Source: Aquilaria yunnanensis (lineage: Eukaryota > Streptophyta > Magnoliopsida > Malvales > Thymelaeaceae). Taken from it: DNA of 64,000 bases. The number at the start of each line of letters is the position of its first letter. Within the stretch, counting starts at the first letter, position 1. Shown here piece after piece: positions 1 to 12,000 of the stretch. The stretch spans positions 27,490,453 through 27,554,452 of the forward strand of contig CM077600.1 in the NCBI GenBank assembly GCA_039654915.1. The letters are read 5' to 3'. The position numbers and the translations under genes are program-made. Under the pieces are notes generated by a model. The model was not told the DNA's origin, made no database searches, and saw nothing but the letters and a program-made list of their open reading frames with translations.

Positions 1-1053
1 CCCATTTGTTCTGTAATTGACAAGTCCAATTTATCCATATAAATACTACTTTGAAAGATCCTTAGTATTTGCCAATATCTCTTTTTTTATGTACATGAGT
101 GAACTATTTGCTTATTTAGTGCATGTGTTAGTGCTAGCTTTGTAAGGTTTCGTGAGTGGTTAAGGACACCTCCCCATCTTAGGTCAATCCAAGTTTTAGC
201 TCATTATGGTGACTTTAGGTATTGTAGATTCCTAACCCATTATACTCACTGTAATTAGACTATATTAGGGTCATTTTTGCCTATAGACATAAGTTTACAA
301 ATATGAACTTACACACTTCACATGCACTTCATAGTTTGGCTTACACACTTCACATGCACTTCATAGTTTGGCTTCCTACCAAACTCAATAATATAAGTTT
401 CTTAAATAGCCATCAATACTCAAATCATATACTTGTTAAATTTATCAATAATTCGGCCATTTGATATACAAGTATCATAGCCAAATTTATTTAACACATA
501 AACATACAAATTAAATAACTCTTACCGTAGATAATTTAGTTTGTAAGCTTAAGACACTTTATTCTTTTTGTCTCGGTTTCAAGCCAAACTTAGGTCTCTT
601 CTTAGTAGCTTATGCGCAAGACCTATATTGATCATTTAACACATAAATAACCCATATTTAGGCTACTAATTAACAAAGCCCCATATAGTTTAAATGACTA
701 AATTAACTTTTACATTGGTCTCCATATAACTGGCTCCTTAATAAAACTTAGACCAAATATTTTCCTTTTTCTTGCTTATTAGTCTTTTATACTTAGCAAT
801 AATCAAGGAATATTAATTCCAGCCCCTTCCTCCAGCAACAAACAACAAAACTACATAGGAAAAGGTACGCAGAACAACATCAATCCATAGCCTCCTAATC
901 GAACTCCATTTCTTTGTAATTTAAGTTATTTCTCAACACTCATATGTTTAGTTTATGTAATAAACGTACATGGAACACAGTTTCCAGCAACTTCAAGTTT
1001 GAAACAGAACCAGAAAAATTTGGGAAAAAATAATTTGTTTACTTACTTGCAAC
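1..1053. other. AT-rich intergenic DNA, no gene seen
   Basis: No open frame with a recognisable domain is visible. The only structure is a perfect tandem duplication of about 32 bp near 311-375, each copy containing cttacacacttcacatgc. The rest reads as decayed intergenic DNA. Confidence 0.6.
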
Positions 1054-1765
1054 CACTGAATTAAATATCGCAATATACTGCTTACTGCGGGTATGCGGTA
1101 CAAATATTTTCATATTTTGTCATTTTACCGTAGTAGTATACAGCAATATTTCACGATATACCGCATACCGTGCACTTTTTGTATGTATTTTTTCAAAAAA
1201 CTACAGTATACCGCAAATGCTGTGTGGTACGTACTGTGGTATTTAATTTGTTGCACCTATTTTTTATTTTTTTATTTTACATCAAAATATCATAAATATA
1301 TAAAATATCAAAAATAAAAATAATACACATATCATAAAATAAACATTTAATTTTAATTTTTTTTGTTACTTTTCTTAATTAATATAAACAATTAATGGAT
1401 GGTATTATTTATATTTATAGTATATGCAAAGTATATGGATGGTATTATTTATATTTATAGTATATCAATAAATTGGTTTTTTTATTATTTATTTTTCTCC
1501 GTATATAACATTTTTTTATTTTTTTGTATTAAAAATATATATTCTATCATATATATTTTATTTATATTTGATAAATTATGATAATAAAAATGTGAATACA
1601 TATAAAATGTATAAAAATAAATTATTACATAAATTATGTCATTTTAAAATAATATTCTAACATTTATTTTTTATGAAAACGGTAACGGTATGCAACGTGG
1701 TATATCATGCGGTATACCTTAAAAATTCAGGATACGGTATATCGGTAATGGTATTTAACACTTTA
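1054..1765. mobile_element. hAT-like MITE, about 712 bp, non-coding
   Basis: Both ends carry related inverted sequences. The left end reads attaaatatcgcaatatact, and the reverse complement of the right end contains gttaaataccattaccgata. Several gcggtat/ataccgc blocks recur inside in both orientations. The 8-bp sequence cttgcaac (part of a longer ttacttgcaac match) occurs at 1046-1053 and again at 1766-1773, which fits the 8-bp target duplication of hAT transposons. The interior is very AT-rich and carries no transposase, so this would be a non-autonomous miniature element. The superfamily is an inference from the duplication length and end structure. Confidence 0.55.
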
Positions 1766-1773
1766 CTTGCAAC

Positions 1774-3200
1774 AATTGAGCTCAACTCTAGCTCTTTATA
1801 CAAGAATACATGATTTCAACCCTAAATCCTTGCTAATTTGTGTTTAATTTGAGAAAATTTGGCTGTTGGGAGCTTAAGAGGGTTCATCCATGGTGTTTTT
1901 GAGATGAGGAGTGAAGTTTTGGGTGGTTAAGGCTGGAAGAAATGGCCCGGTTGACTTAAATAAGACACCACCGTCTCTTTTTAAAAAAATGATGTGGTCA
2001 GTGCCCTCTTTGTACTCTTCAGTAATTTTGGGTTTATTCGTATCACGTTTAAAAATTGAGGACCAAAGTTGGTAGTACTCCGCGCCTAGTTTCTTCACAT
2101 ATTAATTACACAGCCGGTCCCAGACTTTCAGTTATATTCCGTTTTGTCCCTACTGTTCTCAAGGTTACACTTAAACCACTTATGGACAATCTAGTCAATC
2201 CAAAATTTCACGATGATAAAACAGAAATCACAAAAAACAATGATACCTCAAATTCAATATTTTCTCATACTTTATCCAACCATGTAATAAAATATGTCAC
2301 TATGTGGAATGACTAAAATGCCCTTCTTGGTCATGCCCACTAAAATAATCAATTTTTTTTTAACTTCTTTTAAGCTACTAGACCGTTTAATACCAAGACT
2401 TGGCTTGCAAATAAATTATCTAAAGTGTTAATTTATTAAATTAACTAATTAACTGGCTAATTAGACTTATAGTTTCGAGAGCTATCACAGGTCCACTTTT
2501 AACCAGGCGAAAAGGCTTATGCTTCTCTCTCTTTCTTTCTCTCTTTCTTGTCCTCCAGTTCTTGGTGATGGATTCCTCCTACATCTCATAGTTGTTGCAC
2601 ACCGCTCCACCATTGTTTACTCCTACCGTTCCACCCAATCCAATCCCTGTAGCCCCCATCACCTTTTTGCGTTGGCCCGGCAAGACATTTGCCTCTGGTC
2701 TCATGCTTGTTCCCATGTTTCGCAACCGCCAGCTGCCATTTGACATAGCCCCCTACTTCCCAGGTATGGGTCATCTGTTTCCTGGCTCCCTTTTCTCCCT
2801 TGATGCCTTCTGCAGTTGTTATTGCATCCCATATATGGCATAAATGTACTTTGCTCTAATGGAGCTTCGGTTTGGGCATTTCTTTTGGTGGAGCAAATGG
2901 CAGCGGTAGACTTAGCACTATACTTGATTTGTATAGCAGTTAAAAGTCCCCGGGGGAAGGGGGGGAATGGGTGGCGGAGCTTTGTTTCAGTGAATCGATT
3001 GAATCTTCTCTCACTGCAGCGCTTAGGTATGAGAGGAAGGGTAGAGTGCTTTAGGTGCAAGGTGAAGAAAATGTTAAAAATTAAGAGTGGGAAATGAACA
3101 TAAATTTTCCCAATTTTATGACAAATTCAATTTCATACTATGGACTCTACATTTGACTAGTAAAAAATCTTGACCCATTAATCCGTTTAATTTGAAACAA
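1774..3200. other. Intergenic DNA, no gene recognised
   Basis: The 2500-3080 part is less AT-rich and has several overlapping short open frames on both strands. None shows a domain, conserved motif or splice pattern that I recognise. It may be the decayed upstream part of the LINE that follows, but no reverse transcriptase motif is visible. Confidence 0.45.
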
Positions 3201-3213
3201 ACTTGCTCTTAAA

Positions 3214-4160
3214 TTGTTTATTAATGCTGTAGCTGTCCGGCAGAACCTAGCTAAAAAAGGTACCCAGATAACTCCTACTTGTCCTTTCTGTGATCATGAT
3301 GAAACTGTGGAAAATATGCTTCTCCAATGTGAATGGACTCATATTATTTGGTTTGTATGCTTGGATTATAAACCTCAAAATGCTGAAATCCGAACATTTG
3401 ATCAATGGTTTATAGAGGTTTGTTATTCTTTAAAGTTTACGCAGGATAATAATGAAATTATTACTTCCATTATTGCCTATATTTGCTAGTTTATCTGGTT
3501 GGCAAGGAATGAAGCTGTTTTTCAAAAGAAAAACATCATTCCTGATGGGGTAGTTCGCAGAATACAAGGTGCTGTCGCTGAATTCTATCAAGTCCGCTAG
3601 AGGTGTGGAAGCAAAGTTCTGTCCGGACCTGCTACCCTTGAAAAGTGGAGGAAGCCGGCAAGGGGAGTACTAAAAATCAATGTGGCTATTAGTGGTGGAC
3701 AGCCTAATGGGATGGCTTACTTAGTGAGAGATTGGCAGGGGAGTATTTTGGGGAACCAAGCCATGGTTGATACTGGCACTTGCAAAAAGGCAGCAGTAGC
3801 AGAAATCCTTCGAACAGGACTCAGGGAGATGCTGAGAGTAGGGCACACAGCAGTAGAAGTTGAGATCGTAGACAAAGAATCAGTTGACTGTCTAAAGGGT
3901 AAGGGCAATTGGCGGATTGGTACAATAGTTTCAGACATTAAAACTTTGCGATGTTCCTTCTCTTACTGCACTATTAAGGAGACTTCGAACAATGCTAATA
4001 TGTGTGCTACGCATATAGCTAAATGGGCGAAGGCACAGAAGAGGAAAAATTGGACAATTTGTCCCCCCTCTGTGTATGCCTTTCAAAATGTCTTGGATGT
4101 AAACTTTGAGCCCCCTTAAGGCATTCTTTGAAATAAAATTTGTTGTTTAGTCCAAAAATA
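3214..4160 (+). pseudogene. Non-LTR retrotransposon (LINE) ORF2 3' end: zinc-binding and RNase H-like domains, broken
   Basis: One reading frame runs from 3214 to 4119 and is interrupted by in-frame stops at 3487-3489 and 3598-3600. The first part contains CPFCDHDETVENMLLQC followed by a Trp-rich stretch, the signature of the zf-RVT zinc-binding domain at the end of plant LINE reverse transcriptases. The last part, about residues 150-300, resembles the RNase H-like RVT_3 domain, but the usual N-terminal Asp-Gly catalytic segment is replaced (KINVAISGG), so it could not act as RNase H. A poly(A)-like tract follows at about 4155-4168, as expected for the 3' end of a LINE. No reverse transcriptase core is found upstream, so the copy is 5'-truncated and dead. 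Confidence 0.75.
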
Positions 4161-4169
4161 AAAAAAATA

Positions 4170-4669
4170 GTTTGATAGTTGGTTAAAGTTTATATTGTAA
4201 ATTTTTCATTTATTAAATACAGAATAATATTTTCCCCTGCTGATAAGAAAGGATAAATTTTTAAAATAAAAGGGACAAACTATAATTTCTACCAAACCAT
4301 AAATTTAGGGTCTTCGACTCTTCGTTATCAACACGGGGATAAGAACTCGGCGTCGCCTCCTGCACTTTGCAATAAATTGGGTTGGATACGCCAAAATCTC
4401 AAAGCCCTTCGCATTATCTTCGGTCATAACTCCAAAATCTAACAATACTCTCCGAAAACTTCACATAAATTCCTCAACTTCTTCAATTTGAGCAAAAAAA
4501 CCCTAACAAAGAGATAAGTGAAAAAATTTGAGATATTCATTACTTTTTCTTCTTTTCTAGATTTAAAAGATGACTTATCCTACTTATTCTTTAGAAGTTT
4601 TCTTTTCCAAATATGATACCATAGGGTTGTAGATGTCATTTGACTTAAAATTAATGAAGAAGCATTTTT

Positions 4670-4708
<39 letters not shown>

Positions 4709-5265
4709 AAATGTGTACAAAACAAAAACATAAATAATTGTTTGATCACACTTCAAATATCCAACCACTTTAATGTAACATTTTTTTTTTGGGTACTTCA
4801 AAAGCATCCATAAGACAAAGTATTTTAAGGAGTATTTGAAAGTTTGGAGTTGCAGTGTCTGTCTTCTGAAATTTGGAGGATGTTAGACCACATTTGGTGT
4901 AAGAATACTTGCTATTGCAATACAAGCTGGGGCAGGGGTTTAGAAGTGCATCCTCCGCACCATTTTACCAGACGCTTGGACACTTTTACAAGCCAATATT
5001 ACTTAGCCTGGTAAAGGAAAGGTACAAACAATTACAAAAGTTGGACCTCAGGAGTTGTGGTATTTGCTTTGCTCCCCTCAGTTGTGAGTTGCATTGGATG
5101 ATGATTTTGTTTTTCTTTTCCTGGTAAACAGTTTGACATGCGGCTTAGAAAACATAAAACCCGGATCACGTTTAATTAACAGGATGCGACTTTGATTGGC
5201 TGCGGCCCGCTTTCTTTTAATTTTCTATATATATATGAACTCTGTTCACACACACGTTCCTCTCC
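4170..5265. other. Intergenic DNA upstream of the invertase gene
   Basis: The stretch holds a (GA)n microsatellite at about 4673-4705 and otherwise no recognisable gene. The last part is the distal promoter of the invertase gene. Confidence 0.5.
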
Positions 5266-5272
5266 TCTCACT

Positions 5273-5285
5273 GCTTATAAATACC
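5273..5285 (+). promoter_or_regulatory. Probable TATA box of the invertase gene
   Basis: The sequence ttataaatacc lies about 72 bp before the ATG at 5350, so transcription would start near 5305 and give a 5' leader of about 45 nt. An alternative TATA-like tract, tatatatatatga, lies at about 5226-5237. If that one is used, a short upstream frame starting at 5295 (13 codons, ending before 5350) would be in the leader. Confidence 0.45.
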
Positions 5286-5349
5286 TCACCATCATGCACC
5301 AAATTTCTCAGATCATCTCATCTCTTCTCTTCTAGTTTACAATTTAACA

Positions 5350-8239
5350 ATGGCACGCAACTCCTTCTTCTTCCTCTCTTCACTCTTATTTCTTGGCCAT
5401 CTTTTTGTTCTGGATCAGCTTGAGGCTTCCCATCATGTTTATTATCCAACTTATCGGAATCATGAGTCTGGCACTCATCTTAAGCAACCGTACAGAACTG
5501 GCTACCATTTCCAGCCCCCAAAAAATTGGATGAATGGTAATTAATTTTGATACTTATATATGCCTTGCACATCTTCCATGTTCTTGCTGCAGAGTTCGCA
5601 ACTAACTTCTTGGTTCTGCTTTCTTGTCTTCTGTCAATATTTGTCCCATGTTTTATTACTGTACTGGAATGGGAAACAATCATGCCTTGTTGGACAAGCA
5701 GATCCCAATGGTAAATCTACCTCATCCTACTCACTCTATACATTGTTGTTTTTTTTTTCTTTTCTAAAAAAACCGGTAATTAGTGTTAAAGTTTGAGATA
5801 TGCAAGAAGAAGAATGGTGAATATGACATCTCTCATGCCTTGGGCTAATCCTTAATATACCAATGCCAGAGTCAGAGTAAACTTTAACTACCAATTTCTG
5901 TTACTTACAAGTTTTTTTGAAATGCTATGTGTATATATACAGGACCAATGGTTTACAAGGGAATTTACCATCTGTTTTACCAATACAACCCCGAGGCTGC
6001 AGTTTGGGGGAACATTGTGTGGGCCCACTCTACATCCACGGACCTTGTTAACTGGACCCCACACGAGCCGGCGATCTATCCATCACAGATGGCCGGGGAT
6101 ATCAACGGCACCTGGTCCGGTTCAATCACCTTCCTCCAGTCGGGTAAACCGGCAATTCTCTACACCGGAATTGACCACCAGAACAAGCAAGTCCAAAACC
6201 TAGCTGTGCCCAAAGACCTATCAGACCCCTACTTAAGAAAATGGAGAAAGACACCGAAAAACCCACTGATAGCTCCCACAGCCCAGAATGGCATCAACTC
6301 AAGCTCATTCAGAGACCCAACGACAGCTTGGTTGGGGCCAGATGGGCATTGGAGGGTCGTTGTGGGAAACAAACTTCACAGACAAGGAAGGGCAATTTTG
6401 TACAAAAGTAAAGATTTTGTGAACTGGGTCATGTCTGGAAACCCTCTTCATTTTGCGGACAACACAGGAATGTGGGAGTGCCCTGATTTCTTCCCTGTGT
6501 TTACTGACAGTAATTTGGCAGCTGATACTTCATTTCTGGGCGATAATGTTAAGCACGTCCTTAAGGTCAGCTTGGATGACACCAAATATGAGTATTACAC
6601 CATCGGGACGTATGACATTGGCAAGGACATCTATGTCCCTGACGATGGGTCAGTGGAGAGTGATTTGGGATTAAGGTTTGATTATGGCAAGTTTTATGCT
6701 TCCAAGACTTTCTTTGATAAGGCCAGAAATAGAAGGATCTTGTGGGGTTGGATTAATGAATCATCTACTCAGTTGGCTGATATCAGAAAAGGCTGGGCTG
6801 GAATTCAGGTCAGGCATGCAGACTAAGACTTAATTAACTTGATGGGACATTAATTAATTGTCCGCTATAACTTATCTGACAACGTAGGTTTTTGGTTATT
6901 AGCTGCTGATGGTAGGTGATCATTTGTGAGGAAAAATTGGATAATTTGGTGATTAATTAAGCAAAACCCCCCAAAAAAAAAGTGACGAATAGAGAAAATA
7001 GAAGTTGACGTACGGTTAGTAGTCAAGTTGTTGAGCTTCAAAGCTGGCTTCTTGACAAGTGGGGTGGGCTCCTTTTGCAGGCAATTCCAAGGACAGTGCG
7101 GCTGGACAAGTCTGGAAAGCAATTGGTTCAGTGGCCGGTGGTGGAAATAGAAAAGCTACGTTCAAATTCAAACCATATGAAGTTGCAGAACAAGTTGCTC
7201 AAGGGAGGATCAAAACTTGAAGTTTTGGGTGTCACCCAAACACAAGTGAGTTTCATTTTCCTTGGGTATAATTAATACATACTACTACTCCATCTAGCAC
7301 TGTCAACGATTCTTATTGGCTTTAATTTGTAGGCCGATATTGAGATATCATTTGAGATGGAAAATATTGAGAAAGCTGAAGTTTGGAACCCTAAGTGGAC
7401 CAATCCGCAAGCCCTTTGCAGCGAGAAGAGTGCTTCGGTTAAGGGCAGGGTGGGTCCGTTTGGGTTGCTGGCTCTGGCCTCGAATGGCTTGCAAGAGTAC
7501 ACGGCGGTATTCTTCAGAATATTCAAAGGCGCAGACAAATACGTGGTGCTCATGTGCAGCGACCAAACAAGGTTTGTTCGTACAAAAAAATCTTTTCAAT
7601 TCGACCTCCAGTATTTGAAAAAGTTGCAGTCTAGTCACTGTGGGCGGCTGTGCAGGTCTTCTCTTGACTCAGACAATGACATGCCTATTTACGGGACCTT
7701 TGTCGATGTGGACGCCCTCCATGAAAAGCTTTCCTTAAGGAGCTTGGTGAGTCGCTATCGAATAGATTTCTACCCTTAATTCTACACATGGAGTAGTAGT
7801 GGAAATTAACATGAACTACCTGCTTTGCTTTACATAGTCAGAGCAAAGGTCAGCTTAAGCTGGCTGATCTTGCGGCTGACCACCGAAGTTTCATTAAAAT
7901 GTACAGTTTGGTTGAAAGAGTGAGGGAAATTCAAATAAAATGTGCTTTTAGTCCAAAATCTTGGTGATTTTCAAGCCTTAGACCTAACTACTACTTGTAA
8001 AATATTTTGTATGAAAACAAAACGTGTAAGAAGTCTGTGCTCATAATTTGTTTTTACAGATTGATCGTTCGGTTGTTGAGAGTTTTGGAGGAGAAGGCAA
8101 ATCTTGCATTACAGCTAGAGTTTATCCGACATTGGCAGTTGATGATGGAGCACACTTGTTTGCTTTTAACAACGGTACTGAAACCGTGAAGATCACCAAG
8201 TTGAATGCTTGGAGCATGAACACAGCCAAAATCAATTGA
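5350..8239 (+). CDS. Acid beta-fructofuranosidase, cell-wall invertase type (GH32), 7 exons, 578 aa
   Basis: Exons: 5350-5536, 5702-5710, 5943-6808, 7081-7245, 7333-7571, 7656-7746, 8060-8239. The joined frame is 1737 nt and closes without a stop. The product should be secreted and cleave terminal fructose from sucrose in the apoplast. A hydrophobic signal peptide covers about residues 5-26. The GH32 nucleophile motif WMNDPNG is at 60-66 (Asp63), RDP at 189-191 (transition-state stabiliser Asp190) and WECPDF at 243-248 (acid/base Glu244). Pro in WECPDF marks the cell-wall rather than the vacuolar class, which has Val. DPN is encoded by a 9-nt mini-exon, a known hallmark of plant acid invertases. 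D290-x-x-K293 matches the Asp/Lys pair associated with sucrose use in AtcwINV1 and often altered in fructan exohydrolases. N-glycosylation sequons occur at Asn102, 120, 184 and 337. Length is normal for the family. The synteny partner in Arabidopsis (cwINV3) is reported as a fructan exohydrolase, so substrate choice stays open. Confidence 0.93.
5702..5710 (+). other. 9-nt mini-exon encoding DPN of the invertase active site
   Basis: The exon atcccaatg is flanked by an AG acceptor and a GT donor. It joins exon 1 (ending aatg) to exon 3 (starting gacc) to make N-D-P-N-G. It carries the catalytic nucleophile, so skipping it would remove activity. This very small exon is conserved in plant acid invertases. 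Confidence 0.9.
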
Positions 8240-9092
8240 TGTAGCCTGGACTCAAACTTATAAGATTTACTATTAATCAACAAGTCATTTACTAGCAGTT
8301 TTTATTATTTAAGTAGACTGTCTCCAGAATTATCATCTAATCCCATCCTATATACCAAGGAAATTGCCATTGCCTGCCTGCCTATCAACTGTCTAGAAAG
8401 TTGAAAAAAGTAGTTTACACTGGAACTGGATATTTTGCCTGGGGATCCTGCCTCCATTTGTTTGATTCAAGTGCTGCAATGCAAGCGCCGTGCCCCCCCA
8501 CCGAAAGCCAATTGTGATGGAATGGGATCAAGTGAAACACGTTTTCAGGCACCTGAAGCTTATCATATGGAGTGGGGCTAGATTGAAAGCAATTGTTTTT
8601 TTTTTTTTTCCTATGCAGGACTGTAGACGACAATCTGTATCATATGGAGCACCTAGTTAATATGGTATTGGATGGAATGAGGAAGACATTCTCCGGGCGG
8701 GATTAATTTTATCATGCAAAAAAGCCAACTATATTTTCAACGGTAAAAATGAACAAGAACATTTCTCTTGTCAGCCTTCTGCTACCCATTCTACAGGACT
8801 CTTAAACAGCACTGCACTTTCAACTTCGAGTCCCTGAAAGTTGTTGTGGACACCGATGCATCAATACATGGTGTTCTCTCCTCAAATCCACTCACGCTGG
8901 TGTTGAGCTCTCCACAAAACTGCAGGCCAAATATTACTGCATTGGCATTCAACTAGCTTTGTCGTGAGCCAGCAAGACAACAGACTCTCTTAAGACCGTT
9001 AGGCCCCTTGTAATGATAAAAAAGGAAGCACAAACACCGCAGGTTTTCAACAGTCAATGAGCTTGCTGGCATCAGGAGCTCCAACACATCTC
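8240..9092. other. Convergent 3' regions of the invertase and Mini-RNase III genes
   Basis: The invertase (+) and Mini-RNase III (-) genes are tail to tail here. The stretch should hold both 3' UTRs and a short spacer. No further gene is recognised. A + strand frame at 8768-8956 has no recognisable feature. Confidence 0.55.
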
Positions 9093-12000
9093 CTATGATG
9101 TCTGGCTTGGGCTTTGCCCACCTAACAAAATTGGGGACCAAAAAAAAAGTGTCAGGGATTAATGATACGTGTAAACTTGCATCACAGCCGCCGCTTGTTA
9201 CATCAACTAGCATAAACTTACAAGTTACTTCTTTCAAAACCATTTGTGCAGAAGACCCAGATGAGAATCCCAACTTCAGCATAAGCTTTTCTAACCGATT
9301 TACATTTGTTAGGTAAAGATATCCAATCTGAAAAAGAGAACATGTCCACAGAAATGTGTTGGAATATGTCCAAAAAACAGATCAGGCGAGGAACAATAAT
9401 CCATGCAAAGTTATTTACATCAGATGACACTACTTACTAGTGTTTCCAATGAGGATGCTCTGTTATAAACTGCAGCACCAGCACGCTTTTTAGTCTTTGT
9501 TTTAGCTGAAGCAATATTTTTTCCCCATCGAAGAACATTCCTGCAAATTAATTCAAACACTGTAGTTAAGATACACATCTCTTGGGCTTCAATATTATAC
9601 TCCCAGCTTATAAAACAACACCAGCGGCAACAAGTAAAACTTTGGCAAGAAAAGAAAAAGAGACTAGAATGTTAAAGTGACACCATGCATCACTCTCTCT
9701 CTCTCATTTATCATAACTCCACTTTTTATCAGATTTCTAGTTCACATGTACAGCCGTAATTCTTTCATGTTCTGGTTCAGCTTCCAACGGCAGTTAGGCC
9801 ATGCCATACTTGATACCTGACGAGTTTACAATTGAATGAATAAGATTATCATGATCCATTACCAGTCAAGCATCCGCAATGCATTTGAACATTTTCTACT
9901 TCTTCTTCATTGAACAATGTACTAGCATCATTTGGTCACAGCAATCAAATAACTGCTACTTATACATTTCAGTCTAAAATCATATGTCTTATGCACTTAG
10001 CATTTACTATCATAATTGAGATTACAACTTTTAGATAAGTTTCAGAGTATTTTGTCTTGCTGGACTAGTTGGAAGATTACTCGGATGACAATATATATTA
10101 TTTGCACAATATTGCACACCAATTATACCTTTTATTTTTTATGTTCGAGGCATATATCATCTTCTAAGCTGAAGAATGCCCAATTATACCTTATACAAAT
10201 TTTGGCCCAGGAGGCCCAATTATTTGCTAGTTAAATCACTCCTCTCTTCCATGGAAAAGACTTGTCACTACACTCATCCAGCCTTTACCATCTTCACTGA
10301 CTTATCCTATAATTCTTTAGGGGGGAAGAAGGATCCACTGGGAAGACTAGAGTAGCCTCTCTTTATATGAACCCATAGAGGATGCTTGATCCATTTGCAG
10401 CTCATATCTCTCTATCTCCAACCTTCACTTGTGTGCAACATGGCCTCAATCCGAAAGAAACATTGTTCCTTTTTTCTATGAAAAAACACATCACTGAACA
10501 ATAACATAATCTAATACTACCTTCCAAAGCATGGAAGAAACCCATTACCTTATCATGCACATAACATTCACGATAATTTGATATAGGTTGTCTCAAGCAA
10601 CCATTCCCAGGAAAGCTATCCTACTATAGCAACATTTCAATTCCTTTGTACTCAAAAGTGAACAAGTTTCAGTTCCTAAATCTTGTCACCAAACATTGAC
10701 TTCTTTCTTCAAGCACATAACAAAAGCAAGACCATTGCTCACATTTCAAGAATAAATGAGACGTCAGTATAAGCATAATAAAATGGAAGGAAAAAGAACA
10801 GGAAATATGGCAATATAATGTTCCATAAACCTCTCGTCTACGGACAGGAAGTTTTCATTGAGAAGTTCCTGCAGCAATGCATCCTGACGGAGATGAAAAT
10901 GAATATCAGAATTTTAAGAGTAACAATAACTGTTAACTAAATAGTAGGATTTAGGAAGACTGAAACAAAAAAAATGTGAACATGTAGGGAAAAACGTTTC
11001 ATAACTTAAAGAAGGCTCTTTCATGGACAACTCAAATCAAAAGTTGGGAAAGAAAATGTGTAGTGTATACAATAACTGTTACTCAAATAGTAAGAAAACA
11101 GACCCTAAAAAAATGGACATGTAGAAGAAAAAAAAACACATTTGATTTTTCACAACTTATGGAAGGTTCTTCCACAGAAACCAAAAAAAAAAAATGTGAA
11201 CAAGTAGAAAAGAAAAAACATTTTGATTTTTCACAACTTAAACACTCTTCATGGACAAATAAAATCAAAATTTGGGAAAGAAACTGTGTACAGAGACATC
11301 CAAAAGCAAACACAATAAACAGAATCACAAGAATGACATGGAATGTGATTTTCAACTGAGAGATGCATGTGAGAATACCTGTGCTTCACAACGTACAACT
11401 GCCATCACACGGTCATTATATTCTTCAAGGCTGAGAGGAGGAAACAGAAAATGCCTGCGGGCATACAGCTGCATATTTTGTCAACAAATAACAAGTTAGA
11501 AGTTCATTTCTTCAAAAGGAACAGATTTGGTGCAAACCAAGAAGTTTGAATAGATTATCCATTGATAGAAATAAAATTTTAAACTCTTTAACTTGAATGC
11601 AAAAAGAGATCAGATAGTAATACAATTGTGACTCAGAAAAACAGGGAAACAACAAAATTGACAAGATAGGCAACATAAATTGTCACCCCTTCAAGTCTGG
11701 CCACTTGAGAACTCTGGCCAAAATTATTGATCCCATGTTTCCTAACCATGAATGTCCTCCCAAAGAACACAACTTATCTATTTGCATGGAAAAACTTGGA
11801 CTCAAATAATTCTGCCCGGTTAGGTAGTTAAGGACAAACACATTGTAGAACAGTATGGGTTAATTGTTTAAAAGAGGAAAATGGGGAAAAAAAAATATCG
11901 TGGAGCAATCACTGATTTGCAAAAGAAATAAATGGAACCAAGGACCCATAAATGACAGAAGAAAACAGATTAAACAAGCTAAATGGCACTATATCAAAAT

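Noticed and set aside
2586..3097. Overlapping frames of 62-119 codons before the LINE remnant
   Set aside because: No reverse transcriptase or endonuclease motif was found on either strand, so they could not be assigned to the LINE or to a gene.
7357..7779. 140-codon single frame across two invertase exons
   Set aside because: It reads through the 84-nt intron and past the exon 6 donor at 7747. The family alignment requires splicing at 7572-7655 and 7747-8059.
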